A stretch of DNA of 64,000 nucleotides from NCBI RefSeq assembly GCF_002214585.1, contig NZ_CP014862.1, positions 992,001 to 1,056,000 on the forward strand, written 5' to 3'. Every line of letters starts with the position of its first letter. Position 1 is the stretch's first letter. Made by a program: the position numbers and the translations under genes. Positions 56,604 to 64,000 of this stretch are shown here, piece after piece. A model generated the notes under the pieces. The model was not told the origin of the DNA, did not search any database, and saw only the letters and a program-made list of their open reading frames with translations. The DNA is from Thermococcus profundus (GTDB lineage: Archaea; Methanobacteriota_B; Thermococci; Thermococcales; Thermococcaceae).

Positions 56604-56965
56604 ACCGATCCCCAGTGAATTAATGCTGGGGGTTTTTAAGACTAGCTTTAAAAGCTCTCTTCAAAAAATAGGATGGGCGATGAAGAGTAGCAAGCAAACT
56701 GAAGGCTCACGGATGATGACGTGAACACCCTCCGAGCCCGCTCAGACCCTTCTGTGGTTCCCAATGTGTGTCTCAACGACCAAATTCGACCGGTTCTCTA
56801 ATCTCCCTCAGAGAAATTTCCAGAATAATTAGGCCGGGCGAACGCTTCTCAACCTTTGGTTTAGAATTTTCGGGTTTAAAAACGCTTTTTTATCCTCCGC
56901 CGGAGCCTTAATTGAGGGGATAGATATGAGCACGTGTATATTTATGTTCACCGGAGGTGGTTCGG
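56604..56965. promoter_or_regulatory. Upstream region of the hydrogenase operon
   Basis: A 362-bp gap. It holds the hydrogenase promoter (TATA TTTAAAAA at 56875-56882), a SurR-like site just upstream, and, in 56640-56840, no gene that can be supported. ATGATGA at 56713 with a CTGA at 56699 mimics a C/D-box RNA but lacks a correct 3' D box. Confidence 0.5.
56845..56861 (+). promoter_or_regulatory. SurR-like binding site upstream of hyhB
   Basis: CTT-n3-AAC-n5-GTT agrees with the known extended SurR site GTTn3AACn5GTT at eight of nine fixed positions (first base C instead of G). It ends 13 bp upstream of the TATA box, where activator binding is expected. In Pyrococcus, SurR activates hydrogenase genes without sulfur and releases when its redox switch is oxidised. 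Confidence 0.6.
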
Positions 56966-58069
56966 TTGAGGTACGTTAAGCTTCCGAAGGAGAACACCTA
57001 TGTCTTCCTCGAAAGACTTAAGGAGTGGGGCAAGCTCTACGCCCCAGTTAAGATCTCCGAGAAATTCTACGATTTCAGGGAAGTTGACGACGTCAAGAAG
57101 GTCGAGTTCAATTACAACAGAACGGTAATGCCACCGAAGAAGTTCTTCTTCAAGCCTAGGGAGAAGCTCTTTGAGTTCAACATCAGGAACGCCGAGTATA
57201 AGGAAGTCATCGAGGAAGTTGAGCCCTTCGTGATCTTTGGAGTCCACGCCTGCGACATCTTTGGCCTGAAGATACTCGACACGATCTACCTCGACGAACT
57301 TCCGGACAAGTACTACAAAGTTCGCAGGGAGAAGGGCATAATAATCGGCATAAGCTGCATGCCCGATGAATACTGCTTCTGCAACCTCCGCGAGACAGAT
57401 TTTGCGGATGACGGCTTTGACCTCTTCCTCCACGAGCTTCCTGATGGATGGCTCGTTCGCGTGGGAACCCCAACAGGCCACAGGATAGTCGACAAGAACA
57501 TCAAGCTCTTCGAGGAAGTTACCACCCGTGACATCTGCAACTTCCGCGAATTTGAGAACAGGCGCGCTCAGGCTTTCAAGTACCACGAGGACTGGAGCAA
57601 CCTGCGCTACCTGCTTGAGCTCGAGATGGAGCACCCGATGTGGGACGAGCAGAGTGAGCTCTGCCTCGCCTGCGGCAACTGCAACACCACCTGTCCGACA
57701 TGCAGATGCTACGAGGTACAGGATATAGTCAACCTCGACGGGGAAACCGGCTACCGCGAGAGGCGCTGGGACTCCTGCCAGCTCAGGAGCCATGGACTTG
57801 TGGCTGGCGGCCACAACTTCAGGGCCACCAAGAAGAGCCGCTTCATGAACCGCTACCTCTGCAAGAACTCCTATAACGAGAAGCTCGGCCTCAGCTACTG
57901 CGTTGGCTGTGGAAGGTGCACCTACTTCTGTCCAGCTGGCATAAGCTTCGTCAAAAACCTGCGCACGATCATGGGGCTTGAGGAGAAGTCCTGCCCGTCC
58001 GAGGTAAGCGAGGAGATTCCGAAGAGGGGCTTCGCATACGCGACCGGGATAAGGGGTGATGACGTATGA
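56966..58069 (+). CDS. hyhB: Cytosolic NiFe sulfhydrogenase I, beta subunit
   Basis: 367 residues. It closely follows Pyrococcus Hyd[34 protein letters not shown], two 4Fe-4S motifs [16 protein letters not shown] and [12 protein letters not shown]. It relays electrons between the flavin subunit and the delta/alpha hydrogenase module. TTG 56966 is the start: GGAGGTGG is 5 bases upstream and the Pyrococcus protein begins at the corresponding MRYVKL. GTG 56957 is within the ribosome binding site. First gene of the operon hyhB-G-S-L. Confidence 0.93.
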   Translation: MRYVKLPKENTYVFLERLKEWGKLYAPVKISEKFYDFREVDDVKKVEFNYNRTVMPPKKFFFKPREKLFEFNIRNAEYKEVIEEVEPFVIFGVHACDIFGLKILDTIYLDELPDKYYKVRREKGIIIGISCMPDEYCFCNLRETDFADDGFDLFLHELPDGWLVRVGTPTGHRIVDKNIKLFEEVTTRDICNFREFENRRAQAFKYHEDWSNLRYLLELEMEHPMWDEQSELCLACGNCNTTCPTCRCYEVQDIVNLDGETGYRERRWDSCQLRSHGLVAGGHNFRATKKSRFMNRYLCKNSYNEKLGLSYCVGCGRCTYFCPAGISFVKNLRTIMGLEEKSCPSEVSEEIPKRGFAYATGIRGDDV

Positions 58070-58956
58070 GCGAGAGCCTTAACCTTCCAAAAGAGATAAT
58101 GATGCCCGAGGAGAACCCCTACGCACTCCACAGGGCCAAAGTCCTCAAGGTCTATCAGCTCACCGAGACCGAAAAGCTCTTCCTGTTCCGCTTCGAGGAT
58201 CCCGACTTGGCGGAGAACTGGACGTTCAGGCCCGGACAGTTCGTCCAGCTCACCATCCCCGGCGTCGGCGAGGTTCCGATAAGCATATGCTCCTCCGCCA
58301 TGAGGAAGGGCTTTTTCGAGCTCTGTATCAGGAAAGCCGGAAGGGTGACCACCGTAGTTCACCGCCTTAAACCCGGAGACACCGTCCTCGTCCGCGGCCC
58401 CTACGGAAACGGCTTCCCCGTTGATGAGTGGGAGGGAATGGACCTGCTCCTCATCGCCGCTGGTTTGGGAACGGCACCTCTGAGGAGCGTCTTCCTCTAC
58501 GCCATGGACAACCGCTGGAAGTACGGCAACATAACCTTCATCAACACTGCCAGGTATGGCAAAGATCTCCTCTTCTACAAGGAACTCGAAGCCATGAAAG
58601 ACCTCGCCGAGGCTGAGAACGTCAAGATAATCCAGAGCGTCACGCGCGACCCGGAGTGGCCGGGTCTCCACGGAAGGCCCCAGAACTTCATAGTCGAGGC
58701 AAACACCAACCCGAAGAAGACCGCGGTGGCCATCTGCGGCCCGCCGAGGATGTACAAGTCCGTCTTCGAGTCCCTCATCAACTACGGTTACAGGCCCGAG
58801 AACATATTCGTGACGCTGGAGAGGAAGATGAAGTGCGGAATAGGTAAGTGCGGCCACTGTGTTGTTGGGACGAGCACGAGTCTCAAGTACGTCTGCAAAG
58901 ACGGGCCCGTCTTCGGATACTTCGACATAATATCAACGCCCGGCCTGCTTGACTGA
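58066..58956 (+). CDS. hyhG: Cytosolic NiFe sulfhydrogenase I, gamma subunit (flavoprotein)
   Basis: 296 residues. FAD-binding [12 protein letters not shown] and [11 protein letters not shown](P)-binding [26 protein letters not shown], and a C-terminal 2Fe-2S motif [12 protein letters not shown] with the last Cys in YVCKDGPVF. It oxidises or reduces NADP(H). The ATG overlaps the hyhB stop by four bases (ATGA). Confidence 0.95.
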   Translation: MSESLNLPKEIMMPEENPYALHRAKVLKVYQLTETEKLFLFRFEDPDLAENWTFRPGQFVQLTIPGVGEVPISICSSAMRKGFFELCIRKAGRVTTVVHRLKPGDTVLVRGPYGNGFPVDEWEGMDLLLIAAGLGTAPLRSVFLYAMDNRWKYGNITFINTARYGKDLLFYKELEAMKDLAEAENVKIIQSVTRDPEWPGLHGRPQNFIVEANTNPKKTAVAICGPPRMYKSVFESLINYGYRPENIFVTLERKMKCGIGKCGHCVVGTSTSLKYVCKDGPVFGYFDIISTPGLLD

Positions 58957-58966
58957 GGTGGTGATG

Positions 58967-59758
58967 ATGGGAGAGAAGATAAGGATCGGGTTTTACGCTC
59001 TAACGTCATGCTACGGCTGTCAGCTCCAGTTCGCCATGATGGACGAGATACTCCAGCTCATCCCGAACGTGGAGGTAGCCTGCTGGTTCATGCTGGAGAG
59101 GGACTCCTACGAGGACGAGCCGGTTGATATAGCCCTCATCGAGGGGAGCGTTTCAACCGAGGAAGAGATCGAACTCGTCAAGAAAATCCGCGAGAACGCC
59201 AGGGTCGTGGTTGCCGTTGGCTCCTGCGCCGTTCAGGGAGGCGTCCAGAGCTGGGAGAAGGACAAACCGCTGGAAGAACTGTGGGAGAGGGTCTACGGTG
59301 ATGCGAAGGTCAAGTTCAAGCCAAAGATGGCCGAGCCGGTGGAGAACTACATCAAAGTTGACTACAAGGTCTACGGCTGTCCGCCGGAGAAGAGGGATCT
59401 CCTCTACACACTCGGAACGCTCCTCATAGGCTCGTGGCCCGAGGACATTGATTACCCGGTCTGCGTTGAGTGCAGGCTTAGGGGAAACACCTGCGTACTC
59501 CTCGAGAAGGGCGAGCCCTGCCTCGGCCCGATAACGAGGGCCGGCTGTGACGCGAGGTGTCCAGCATATGGAATAGCCTGTATCGGGTGCAGGGGAGCGA
59601 TAGACTACGATGTAGCATGGTTCGACTCCCTCGCCAGGGTCTTCAAGGAGAAGGGGCTGACCAAGGAGGATATCCTGGAGAGGATGAGGATGTTCAACGC
59701 GCACAACCCGAAGCTCGAGGAGATGGTTAACAAGATATTCGGGGGGGTGAAGGAATGA
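58967..59758 (+). CDS. hyhS: Cytosolic NiFe sulfhydrogenase I, delta (small) subunit
   Basis: 263 residues. Proximal and other 4Fe-4S ligands are in [35 protein letters not shown] and the C-terminal CLGP...[17 protein letters not shown]. The start at ATG 58967 (MGEKIRIGF) matches the Pyrococcus protein; GAGGTGG is upstream. The stop overlaps hyhL by four bases. Confidence 0.95.
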   Translation: MGEKIRIGFYALTSCYGCQLQFAMMDEILQLIPNVEVACWFMLERDSYEDEPVDIALIEGSVSTEEEIELVKKIRENARVVVAVGSCAVQGGVQSWEKDKPLEELWERVYGDAKVKFKPKMAEPVENYIKVDYKVYGCPPEKRDLLYTLGTLLIGSWPEDIDYPVCVECRLRGNTCVLLEKGEPCLGPITRAGCDARCPAYGIACIGCRGAIDYDVAWFDSLARVFKEKGLTKEDILERMRMFNAHNPKLEEMVNKIFGGVKE

Positions 59759-61041
59759 AGAACGTTTATCTCCCGATCACAGTCGACCACATAGCGAGGG
59801 TCGAGGGAAAGGGGGGCGTTGAGATCATCGTCGGCGACGGTGGAGTGAAGGAGGTCAAGCTCAACATTATCGAGGGGCCGAGGTTTTTCGAGGCCATAAC
59901 CCTCGGCAAGAAACTCGACGAAGCCCTGTCTGTTTACCCGAGGATATGTTCCTTCTGCTCTGCCGCACACAAGCTCACTGCCGTTGAGGCGGCAGAGAAA
60001 GCAGTTGGCTTCACTCCGCGCGAGGAAATCCAGGCCCTCAGGGAAGTTCTCTACATAGGCGACATGATAGAGAGCCATGCCCTCCACCTCTACCTCCTCG
60101 TCCTTCCCGACTACATGGGCTACTCCGGGCCGCTCCACATGATAGACGAGTACAAGAGGGAGATACGCATAGCTCTCGACCTCAAGAACCTTGGGAGCTG
60201 GATGATGGACGAGCTTGGCTCAAGGGCCATCCATCAGGAGAACGCGGTTTTGGGAGGCTTTGGAAAGCTCCCGGACAAGAGTGTGATTGAGAAGATGAAA
60301 GAAAAACTGAAAGAGGCCCTTCCAAAGGCAGAGTACACCTTCGAGCTCTTCACAAAGCTTGAGCAGTACGAGGAAGTCGAGGGGCCGATTATACACATTG
60401 CCGTCAAACCGAGGGATGAAGCTTATGGCATCTACGGCGACTACCTCAAGGCCTCGGATGGTGTGGAGTTCCCGAGCGAGGAGTACAGGGAGCACATAAA
60501 GGAGTTCGTCGTCGAGCACAGCTTCGCCAAGCACAGCGTCTATAGAGAAAAGCCCTTCATGGTGGGAGCGATATCGCGCCTTGTTAACAACTCAGATCTC
60601 CTCTACGGAAGGGCAAAGGACCTCTACGAGGGTCACAAAGATCTCCTGAGGGATACCAACCCCTTCGCCAACAACCTCGCTCAGGCCCTTGAGCTCGTCT
60701 ACTTCATAGAGAGGGCGATAGACCTCATCGATGAGGCACTCGCGAAATGGCCGATAAGGCCGAGGGATACAGTTGAGATACGGGACGGGTTCGGCGTCTC
60801 GACTACCGAAGCCCCGCGTGGAGTGCTCGTTTACGCGCTCAAGGTCGAGAACGGAAGGGTTTCCTACGCGGACATAATCACACCGACGGCCTTCAACCTA
60901 GCCATGATGGAGGAGCACGTGAGAATGATGGCTGAGAAGCACTACAGCGACGACCCGGAGAGGCTTAAGTACCTCACGGAGATGGTAGTTAGAGCATACG
61001 ATCCGTGCATCTCCTGTTCGGTTCACGTGGCGAGGCTTTAG
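59755..61041 (+). CDS. hyhL: Cytosolic NiFe sulfhydrogenase I, alpha (large, NiFe) subunit
   Basis: 428 residues. Ni-Fe ligands are the Cys pairs RICSFC (about 65-68) and DPCISCSVH at the C-terminus. RVEGKGGVE at residue 15 is a conserved helper motif. The last four residues VARL follow the His of DPCxxCxxH and are the extension cut off by a maturation protease, a candidate for which lies at 62599. Together with hyhBGS it forms the cytosolic H2:NADP enzyme, also able to reduce sulfur. Confidence 0.96.
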   Translation: MKNVYLPITVDHIARVEGKGGVEIIVGDGGVKEVKLNIIEGPRFFEAITLGKKLDEALSVYPRICSFCSAAHKLTAVEAAEKAVGFTPREEIQALREVLYIGDMIESHALHLYLLVLPDYMGYSGPLHMIDEYKREIRIALDLKNLGSWMMDELGSRAIHQENAVLGGFGKLPDKSVIEKMKEKLKEALPKAEYTFELFTKLEQYEEVEGPIIHIAVKPRDEAYGIYGDYLKASDGVEFPSEEYREHIKEFVVEHSFAKHSVYREKPFMVGAISRLVNNSDLLYGRAKDLYEGHKDLLRDTNPFANNLAQALELVYFIERAIDLIDEALAKWPIRPRDTVEIRDGFGVSTTEAPRGVLVYALKVENGRVSYADIITPTAFNLAMMEEHVRMMAEKHYSDDPERLKYLTEMVVRAYDPCISCSVHVARL

Positions 61042-61088
61042 CCTCTCAACTTTTTTAAGTTTTCAATCCTATTTCCAATGGTGAGGGT

Positions 61089-61304
61089 ATGGAGAAAGTT
61101 GTGATTGAAGTTGAAGTTCCAGAGGAATACGCAGAGGAGTTCAAGCGGGAAGTTGAGGAGATGGCAAAGTACCTCAGGAATAGAAAAGCCTTATGGGAAG
61201 AGATGAAGAAGCTAAAGGGAATCCTGAAGACAGACAAATCGTGGGAAGAGCTGAAGGAGGAATACTATGAGGCACACGTTGGTAGACACCTCCGTTCTGG
61301 TTGA
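61089..61304 (+). CDS. VapB-type antitoxin
   Basis: 71 residues. The start EKVVIEVEVPEEYAEEFKREVEEM is the swapped-hairpin/RHH-like part, followed by a helical C-terminus. It overlaps a damaged vapC by 38 bp. ATG preceded by GTGAGG. With its toxin broken it is probably a relic or solitary antitoxin. Confidence 0.75.
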   Translation: MEKVVIEVEVPEEYAEEFKREVEEMAKYLRNRKALWEEMKKLKGILKTDKSWEELKEEYYEAHVGRHLRSG

Positions 61305-61700
61305 ATACTTGAAGGGCAACGAGCGTGCTGAGAGGCTCCTTTCAGAGCTGTTTAATGGAGAGAACATCCTCTACATAAACTCAGTAGTCTTTAGTGAAGT
61401 AGTCTACGTGATGATGGGCATTATTCAGGAAGATCCCCAAGGAGCATAAAACGGAAGCCAGACAAGTTGCCGGAGGAACTTAGGCTTGTCTTCTCCGCAC
61501 TTTCGAAGTATGGTTGAGACTACGAGGAGGACAACTGAAATCGCACGCGAGCTGATAGAGAAGTACGCTCTCCTTCCCAACGATGCCTGATTTTGGCCAC
61601 CTGCATCGAGCATGGCTTTTCTTTAACCACGATGGACGAGGACTTTAAAGCTCCTGCTGAAAACGAGAAGGTGGAGATCGTGAGCGGCATCGAAGTTTAA
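61267..61700 (+). pseudogene. Broken VapC PIN toxin
   Basis: The first frame, HTLVDTSVLVEYLKG with the PIN Asp, breaks at about 61415 in the middle of VVYVMMG. The downstream PIN segments are found in other frames: YSGRSPRSIKRKPDKLPEEL then LVFSALSKYG, then VETTRRTTEIARELIEKYALLPNDA, then ILATCIEHGFSLTTMDEDFKAP to a TAA at 61700. At least three frame changes are needed, so it is a true pseudogene and not a single read error. Confidence 0.85.
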
Positions 61701-61725
61701 AGCTGGAAACGAAAAAGAAAAGACC

Positions 61726-62490
61726 TCACCCTTTTTCAAACTCCTCGTACGGGAACTGCAACTTGTCGAAAAAGGCGAGGCCCTCGTTTGAGGCAACATA
61801 GATGGCCGCTATGGGTTGCGTGACCACTACGATCGTGTCCCCACTTTTGCGGGTGTTAGTTAATGGCACAGTGAGCGTCTTGTTTGTCCAGAGGACCAGG
61901 TAATCCTCCGTATCTGGAAGGGAAAGGTTGGAGGGTGTGTCCGGTGGAAGTATCAGTATCCGGTAAGTCTTTCCAAAGGCGCTGAACTCGCTCACGCTGA
62001 GGCCAACTGGAGTTAGTCGGTACCCGTTTTCGACTTCCTCAACACTAAAGTGTACCTCCTGCATAACACTCTCGGAAGGTTTTCCCCTCCAGAGGAGGTC
62101 GAGGGAGCCGGGGGTGCCGTTCTTGAACCGTATCAGAAGGGACACGTGGTTCCAACCCTTTTTGAATCCGGTGTCTGTTGAGTAGGTGGGTATCAGGTAA
62201 GTGTTGTTCCCCAGGGGAAAGGCGCTCATGTTGACGACATCATTACTCGCCTTTAGGAGTATTAAAGTCCGCTCCTTGGTCATGAAAATGGACCTGTTGC
62301 TGGGCAATATGTAGTATTCTGCAACCCTGAGGGACACGGCCTTCCAATCGGCAATTGCCTTCGATCCTTCGGGTTCTACTTGGATGGTGAACCGGCTTTC
62401 GTTTTTGTCCTCACCCACTCTAAGCGTGCACCCGCTTGAGAATACTATTACGGCCAGGAGCAGGGCGAAGACTGCCCACCGTTTTTTCAT
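61726..62490 (-). CDS. Predicted lipoprotein of unknown function
   Basis: 254 residues. Signal peptide KKRWAVFALLLAVIVFSSGC with the lipobox Cys at about residue 20 (SSGC). The mature part is a beta-rich domain without recognised motifs. ATG 62490 follows GGGGGATAAAG. A TATA-like ACTATAAAG at about 62523-62531 drives it, next to the divergent hydrogenase-maturation promoter. Confidence 0.78.
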   Translation of the reverse strand: MKKRWAVFALLLAVIVFSSGCTLRVGEDKNESRFTIQVEPEGSKAIADWKAVSLRVAEYYILPSNRSIFMTKERTLILLKASNDVVNMSAFPLGNNTYLIPTYSTDTGFKKGWNHVSLLIRFKNGTPGSLDLLWRGKPSESVMQEVHFSVEEVENGYRLTPVGLSVSEFSAFGKTYRILILPPDTPSNLSLPDTEDYLVLWTNKTLTVPLTNTRKSGDTIVVVTQPIAAIYVASNEGLAFFDKLQFPYEEFEKG

Positions 62491-62598
62491 CTTTATCCCC
62501 CCACTTATAGATGTCATGACTATGCTTTATAGTTAGTTGAGTATTTAAGCTTTTCAATGGGTTTAAAAGTATCCTCTCGAAGTATGTCCGGTGGGAGA

Positions 62599-63045
62599 AT
62601 GAGAGCCCTGATCCTAGCCCTCGGAAACGAGCTGATGAAGGACGACGGGGTTGGTCTCAAAGCCGGCAGAATCCTCGCGGAGAAGGGATACAACGTCCTT
62701 GAGGTTGGAACGGACATATTCCGCCTGGCCAGCCACTACCGGGGAGAGGAGAGGCTCATAATCATAGACGCCATACTGAGCGACAAGCTGAGGCCAGGTG
62801 AGGTAGTCCACTTCTCAGGGGAAGAAGTCTTCGAGAAGCTGAAGGCTGAAATCCGGAGCGCCCACTTCATGGGCGCGATAGACGGCCTCAAACTCCTCAT
62901 GGCGCTCGATGAGAGGCTGAAAGGGGTGGAAATCCACTTTATAGGTGTTGTGGCCAAGGACATAGATCTTGGAATGGAGCTGAGCGATGAGGTGGATGGA
63001 GCAGTCCCGAAGGTCGTCGAGATGGTTGAAAGACTTGCCAAATAG
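62599..63045 (+). CDS. Hydrogenase maturation protease (HyaD/HycI family)
   Basis: 148 residues. ALGNELMKDDGVGLKAG has the first metal-site acid, IIIDAILSD the central Asp, and SAHFMGAIDGLKLL the His region. It removes the C-terminal extension from a NiFe large subunit after metal insertion. Proximity to hyhL makes that its likely substrate. ATG 62599 is 5 bases after GGTGGGA; upstream ATG 62584 lacks a ribosome binding site. Confidence 0.88.
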   Translation: MRALILALGNELMKDDGVGLKAGRILAEKGYNVLEVGTDIFRLASHYRGEERLIIIDAILSDKLRPGEVVHFSGEEVFEKLKAEIRSAHFMGAIDGLKLLMALDERLKGVEIHFIGVVAKDIDLGMELSDEVDGAVPKVVEMVERLAK

Positions 63046-63074
63046 GGATCTAATGAGAACTCAAATTGAAAGAA

Positions 63075-64000
63075 TCAGGAGAAGAGCCCAGTGATCGTGC
63101 TCTCCTCCTCCACGGCCTTTTTCACCTTCAGCTCCATTCCGAAGGCGTTAGTAACGGTGCCCTCCTTGGCGGCCCAGAGGCCTGCGGGAAGGACCAGGAC
63201 GTCTCCCCTCAGCTCCTTCTCGGCCCTTCCAACCACGACGTAGGCCCTGCTCTCCGGAATTCCCGTTACACCCGCCTTGATGAGTCCGGCGGCGTTCACT
63301 CCCTCGTGGAGGATCAGCGTCGGGACGTCGAGCGGCTCAGCCGGCCCCTCAAGTATCGCGACATCGTAGCCCTCCTCAACCATCTCCTTGCCCTTCAGGA
63401 GTATTTTGAGGAGCGGGTACTTTTCGGGGTCTGCCTTCAGGAGGACGCGCCTTGCCTTTCTGACCTCCTCAAGGGTGGCCGTTGAGAGCCCGCCCTCAAC
63501 TGTTGAACCTATAGGAATGCCACGCTTCTCAGCGAACTCCTTGAAGAAGGTTATCTCCTCATTTGTCAGTTCCGGCGTAAGGATGAGTGCGTAGTCGTTC
63601 TCCTCCATGAACCTCTTGGCTTCCTCCCAGCTCACGGACTTTCCGTTGAGGAGTGGCTGGATTAAATCCTCTGCCCAGGGTCTGGCGAAGCGGCAGAGGT
63701 CGCAGAGGTGTTTGTTCCAGCTATCCTCTGCCCTCGAAGCCCTAACGAGCATGCCGTCGTAGACCTCTATGTTCATCTCGCAGGCGAAGGAACAGCCGTT
63801 GCAGACGGTTTTGATGGGGGTGGTCTTCCACGGGCCGGGCTTGACGAAAGGCAACCTCTCCGTTATCGCTCCAACGGGACAGACGTCTATGGTCTCACCG
63901 ATAAAGAGCCCTTCAACGTCCCCCAGCGTCTCGCCGAGGGGCGGCGAAATCCTCGTCTTGAAGCCGCGGAAGAGGTAGTCGAGGACTCCCTCACCGGCAA
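63075..64000 (-). CDS. NuoG/formate-dehydrogenase-like iron-sulfur subunit (partial)
   Basis: The frame is open to the window edge, so the gene begins upstream. Visible residues include DVCPVGAIT (the end of the His/Cys 4Fe-4S region), then CNGCSFACEMNIEVYDG and CDLCRFARPW, as in the N-terminal Fe-S part of Mo/W-bis-MGD proteins and NuoG. The C-terminal GLWAAKEGTVTNAFGMELK resembles the truncated molybdopterin-like end of such subunits. It converges on the maturation protease gene. Electron transfer with a formate dehydrogenase or hydrogenase is likely. Confidence 0.75.
   Translation of the reverse strand, partial: AGEGVLDYLFRGFKTRISPPLGETLGDVEGLFIGETIDVCPVGAITERLPFVKPGPWKTTPIKTVCNGCSFACEMNIEVYDGMLVRASRAEDSWNKHLCDLCRFARPWAEDLIQPLLNGKSVSWEEAKRFMEENDYALILTPELTNEEITFFKEFAEKRGIPIGSTVEGGLSTATLEEVRKARRVLLKADPEKYPLLKILLKGKEMVEEGYDVAILEGPAEPLDVPTLILHEGVNAAGLIKAGVTGIPESRAYVVVGRAEKELRGDVLVLPAGLWAAKEGTVTNAFGMELKVKKAVEEESTITGLFS

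Noticed and set aside
56677-56745. Possible box C/D small RNA (GCGATGA, CTGA, ATGATGA)
   Set aside because: The first box has a mismatch, the inner spacer is long, and no CTGA is found where the 3' D box should be.
57922-58857. A 311-codon antisense frame in the hydrogenase operon
   Set aside because: It is opposite hyhG and the end of hyhB, which are securely identified.

Overview
The window is a contiguous stretch of a hyperthermophilic euryarchaeal chromosome, almost certainly Thermococcus. The evidence is a 775-residue family B DNA polymerase without inteins, an ADP-dependent phosphofructokinase, a four-gene cytosolic NiFe sulfhydrogenase operon, beta-RFAP synthase, AGOG glycosylase, several Thermococcales-type conserved proteins, archaeal TATA boxes with GGTG-type ribosome binding sites, and dense gene packing on both strands. 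No CRISPR array, insertion sequence or rRNA was seen. There is one tRNA gene (Pro, TGG).

Layout. 1-6.4 kb: end of an AI-2E-type transporter, a divergent dihydropteroate-synthase-like/beta-RFAP-synthase pair (methanopterin-type pterin synthesis), AGOG glycosylase and an ABC-2 exporter. 6.4-10.4 kb: UbiD-type decarboxylase, XPB-like helicase, truA, a 412-bp hairpin-rich gap and tRNA-Pro. 10.4-16.4 kb: dolichol-phosphate mannosyltransferase, an ABC exporter whose ATPase gene is frameshifted, and pyrG. 16.5-23.5 kb: membrane protein, UPF0212 and DUF357 proteins, HAD, ASCH and Sm-multidrug proteins, a Mo/W-bis-MGD oxidoreductase, nitroreductase and a maleate-isomerase-like protein.

23.5-35.65 kb is the unusual region. 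It is a one-direction array (minus strand) headed by a secreted multidomain zinc metalloprotease. After it come nine complete genes and one truncated gene, all for single-pass membrane-anchored extracytoplasmic proteins of one superfamily. They alternate between two types. The array also holds a displaced C-terminal protease module and a 12-codon protease remnant, each placed directly before a superfamily gene exactly as the full-length protease is. This is the architecture of polymorphic-toxin/immunity loci with orphan modules, but here with a protease and in an archaeon; function is inferred.

35.8-46.7 kb: ADP-phosphofructokinase, an AAA ATPase with a palindromic promoter, a TOPRIM-like protein, a DUF2391 membrane protein, a chemoreceptor, a zinc-finger/S1/OB/DHH nuclease-like protein, a HAD protein and a VapBC pair. 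46.8-56.6 kb: polB with an overlapping UPF0175 gene, an NSUN-type RNA methyltransferase, a second VapBC-like pair, AMMECR1, MTH1187 family, DUF373, coiled coil, endonuclease IV and a DmpA-type peptidase. 56.9-64 kb: the hydrogenase operon hyhBGSL behind a SurR-like site, a decayed vapBC, a lipoprotein, a hydrogenase maturation protease and the end of a NuoG/FdhA-like iron-sulfur subunit.

Starts were chosen from ribosome binding site spacing and family alignment from memory; several are GTG or TTG. No database search was run.
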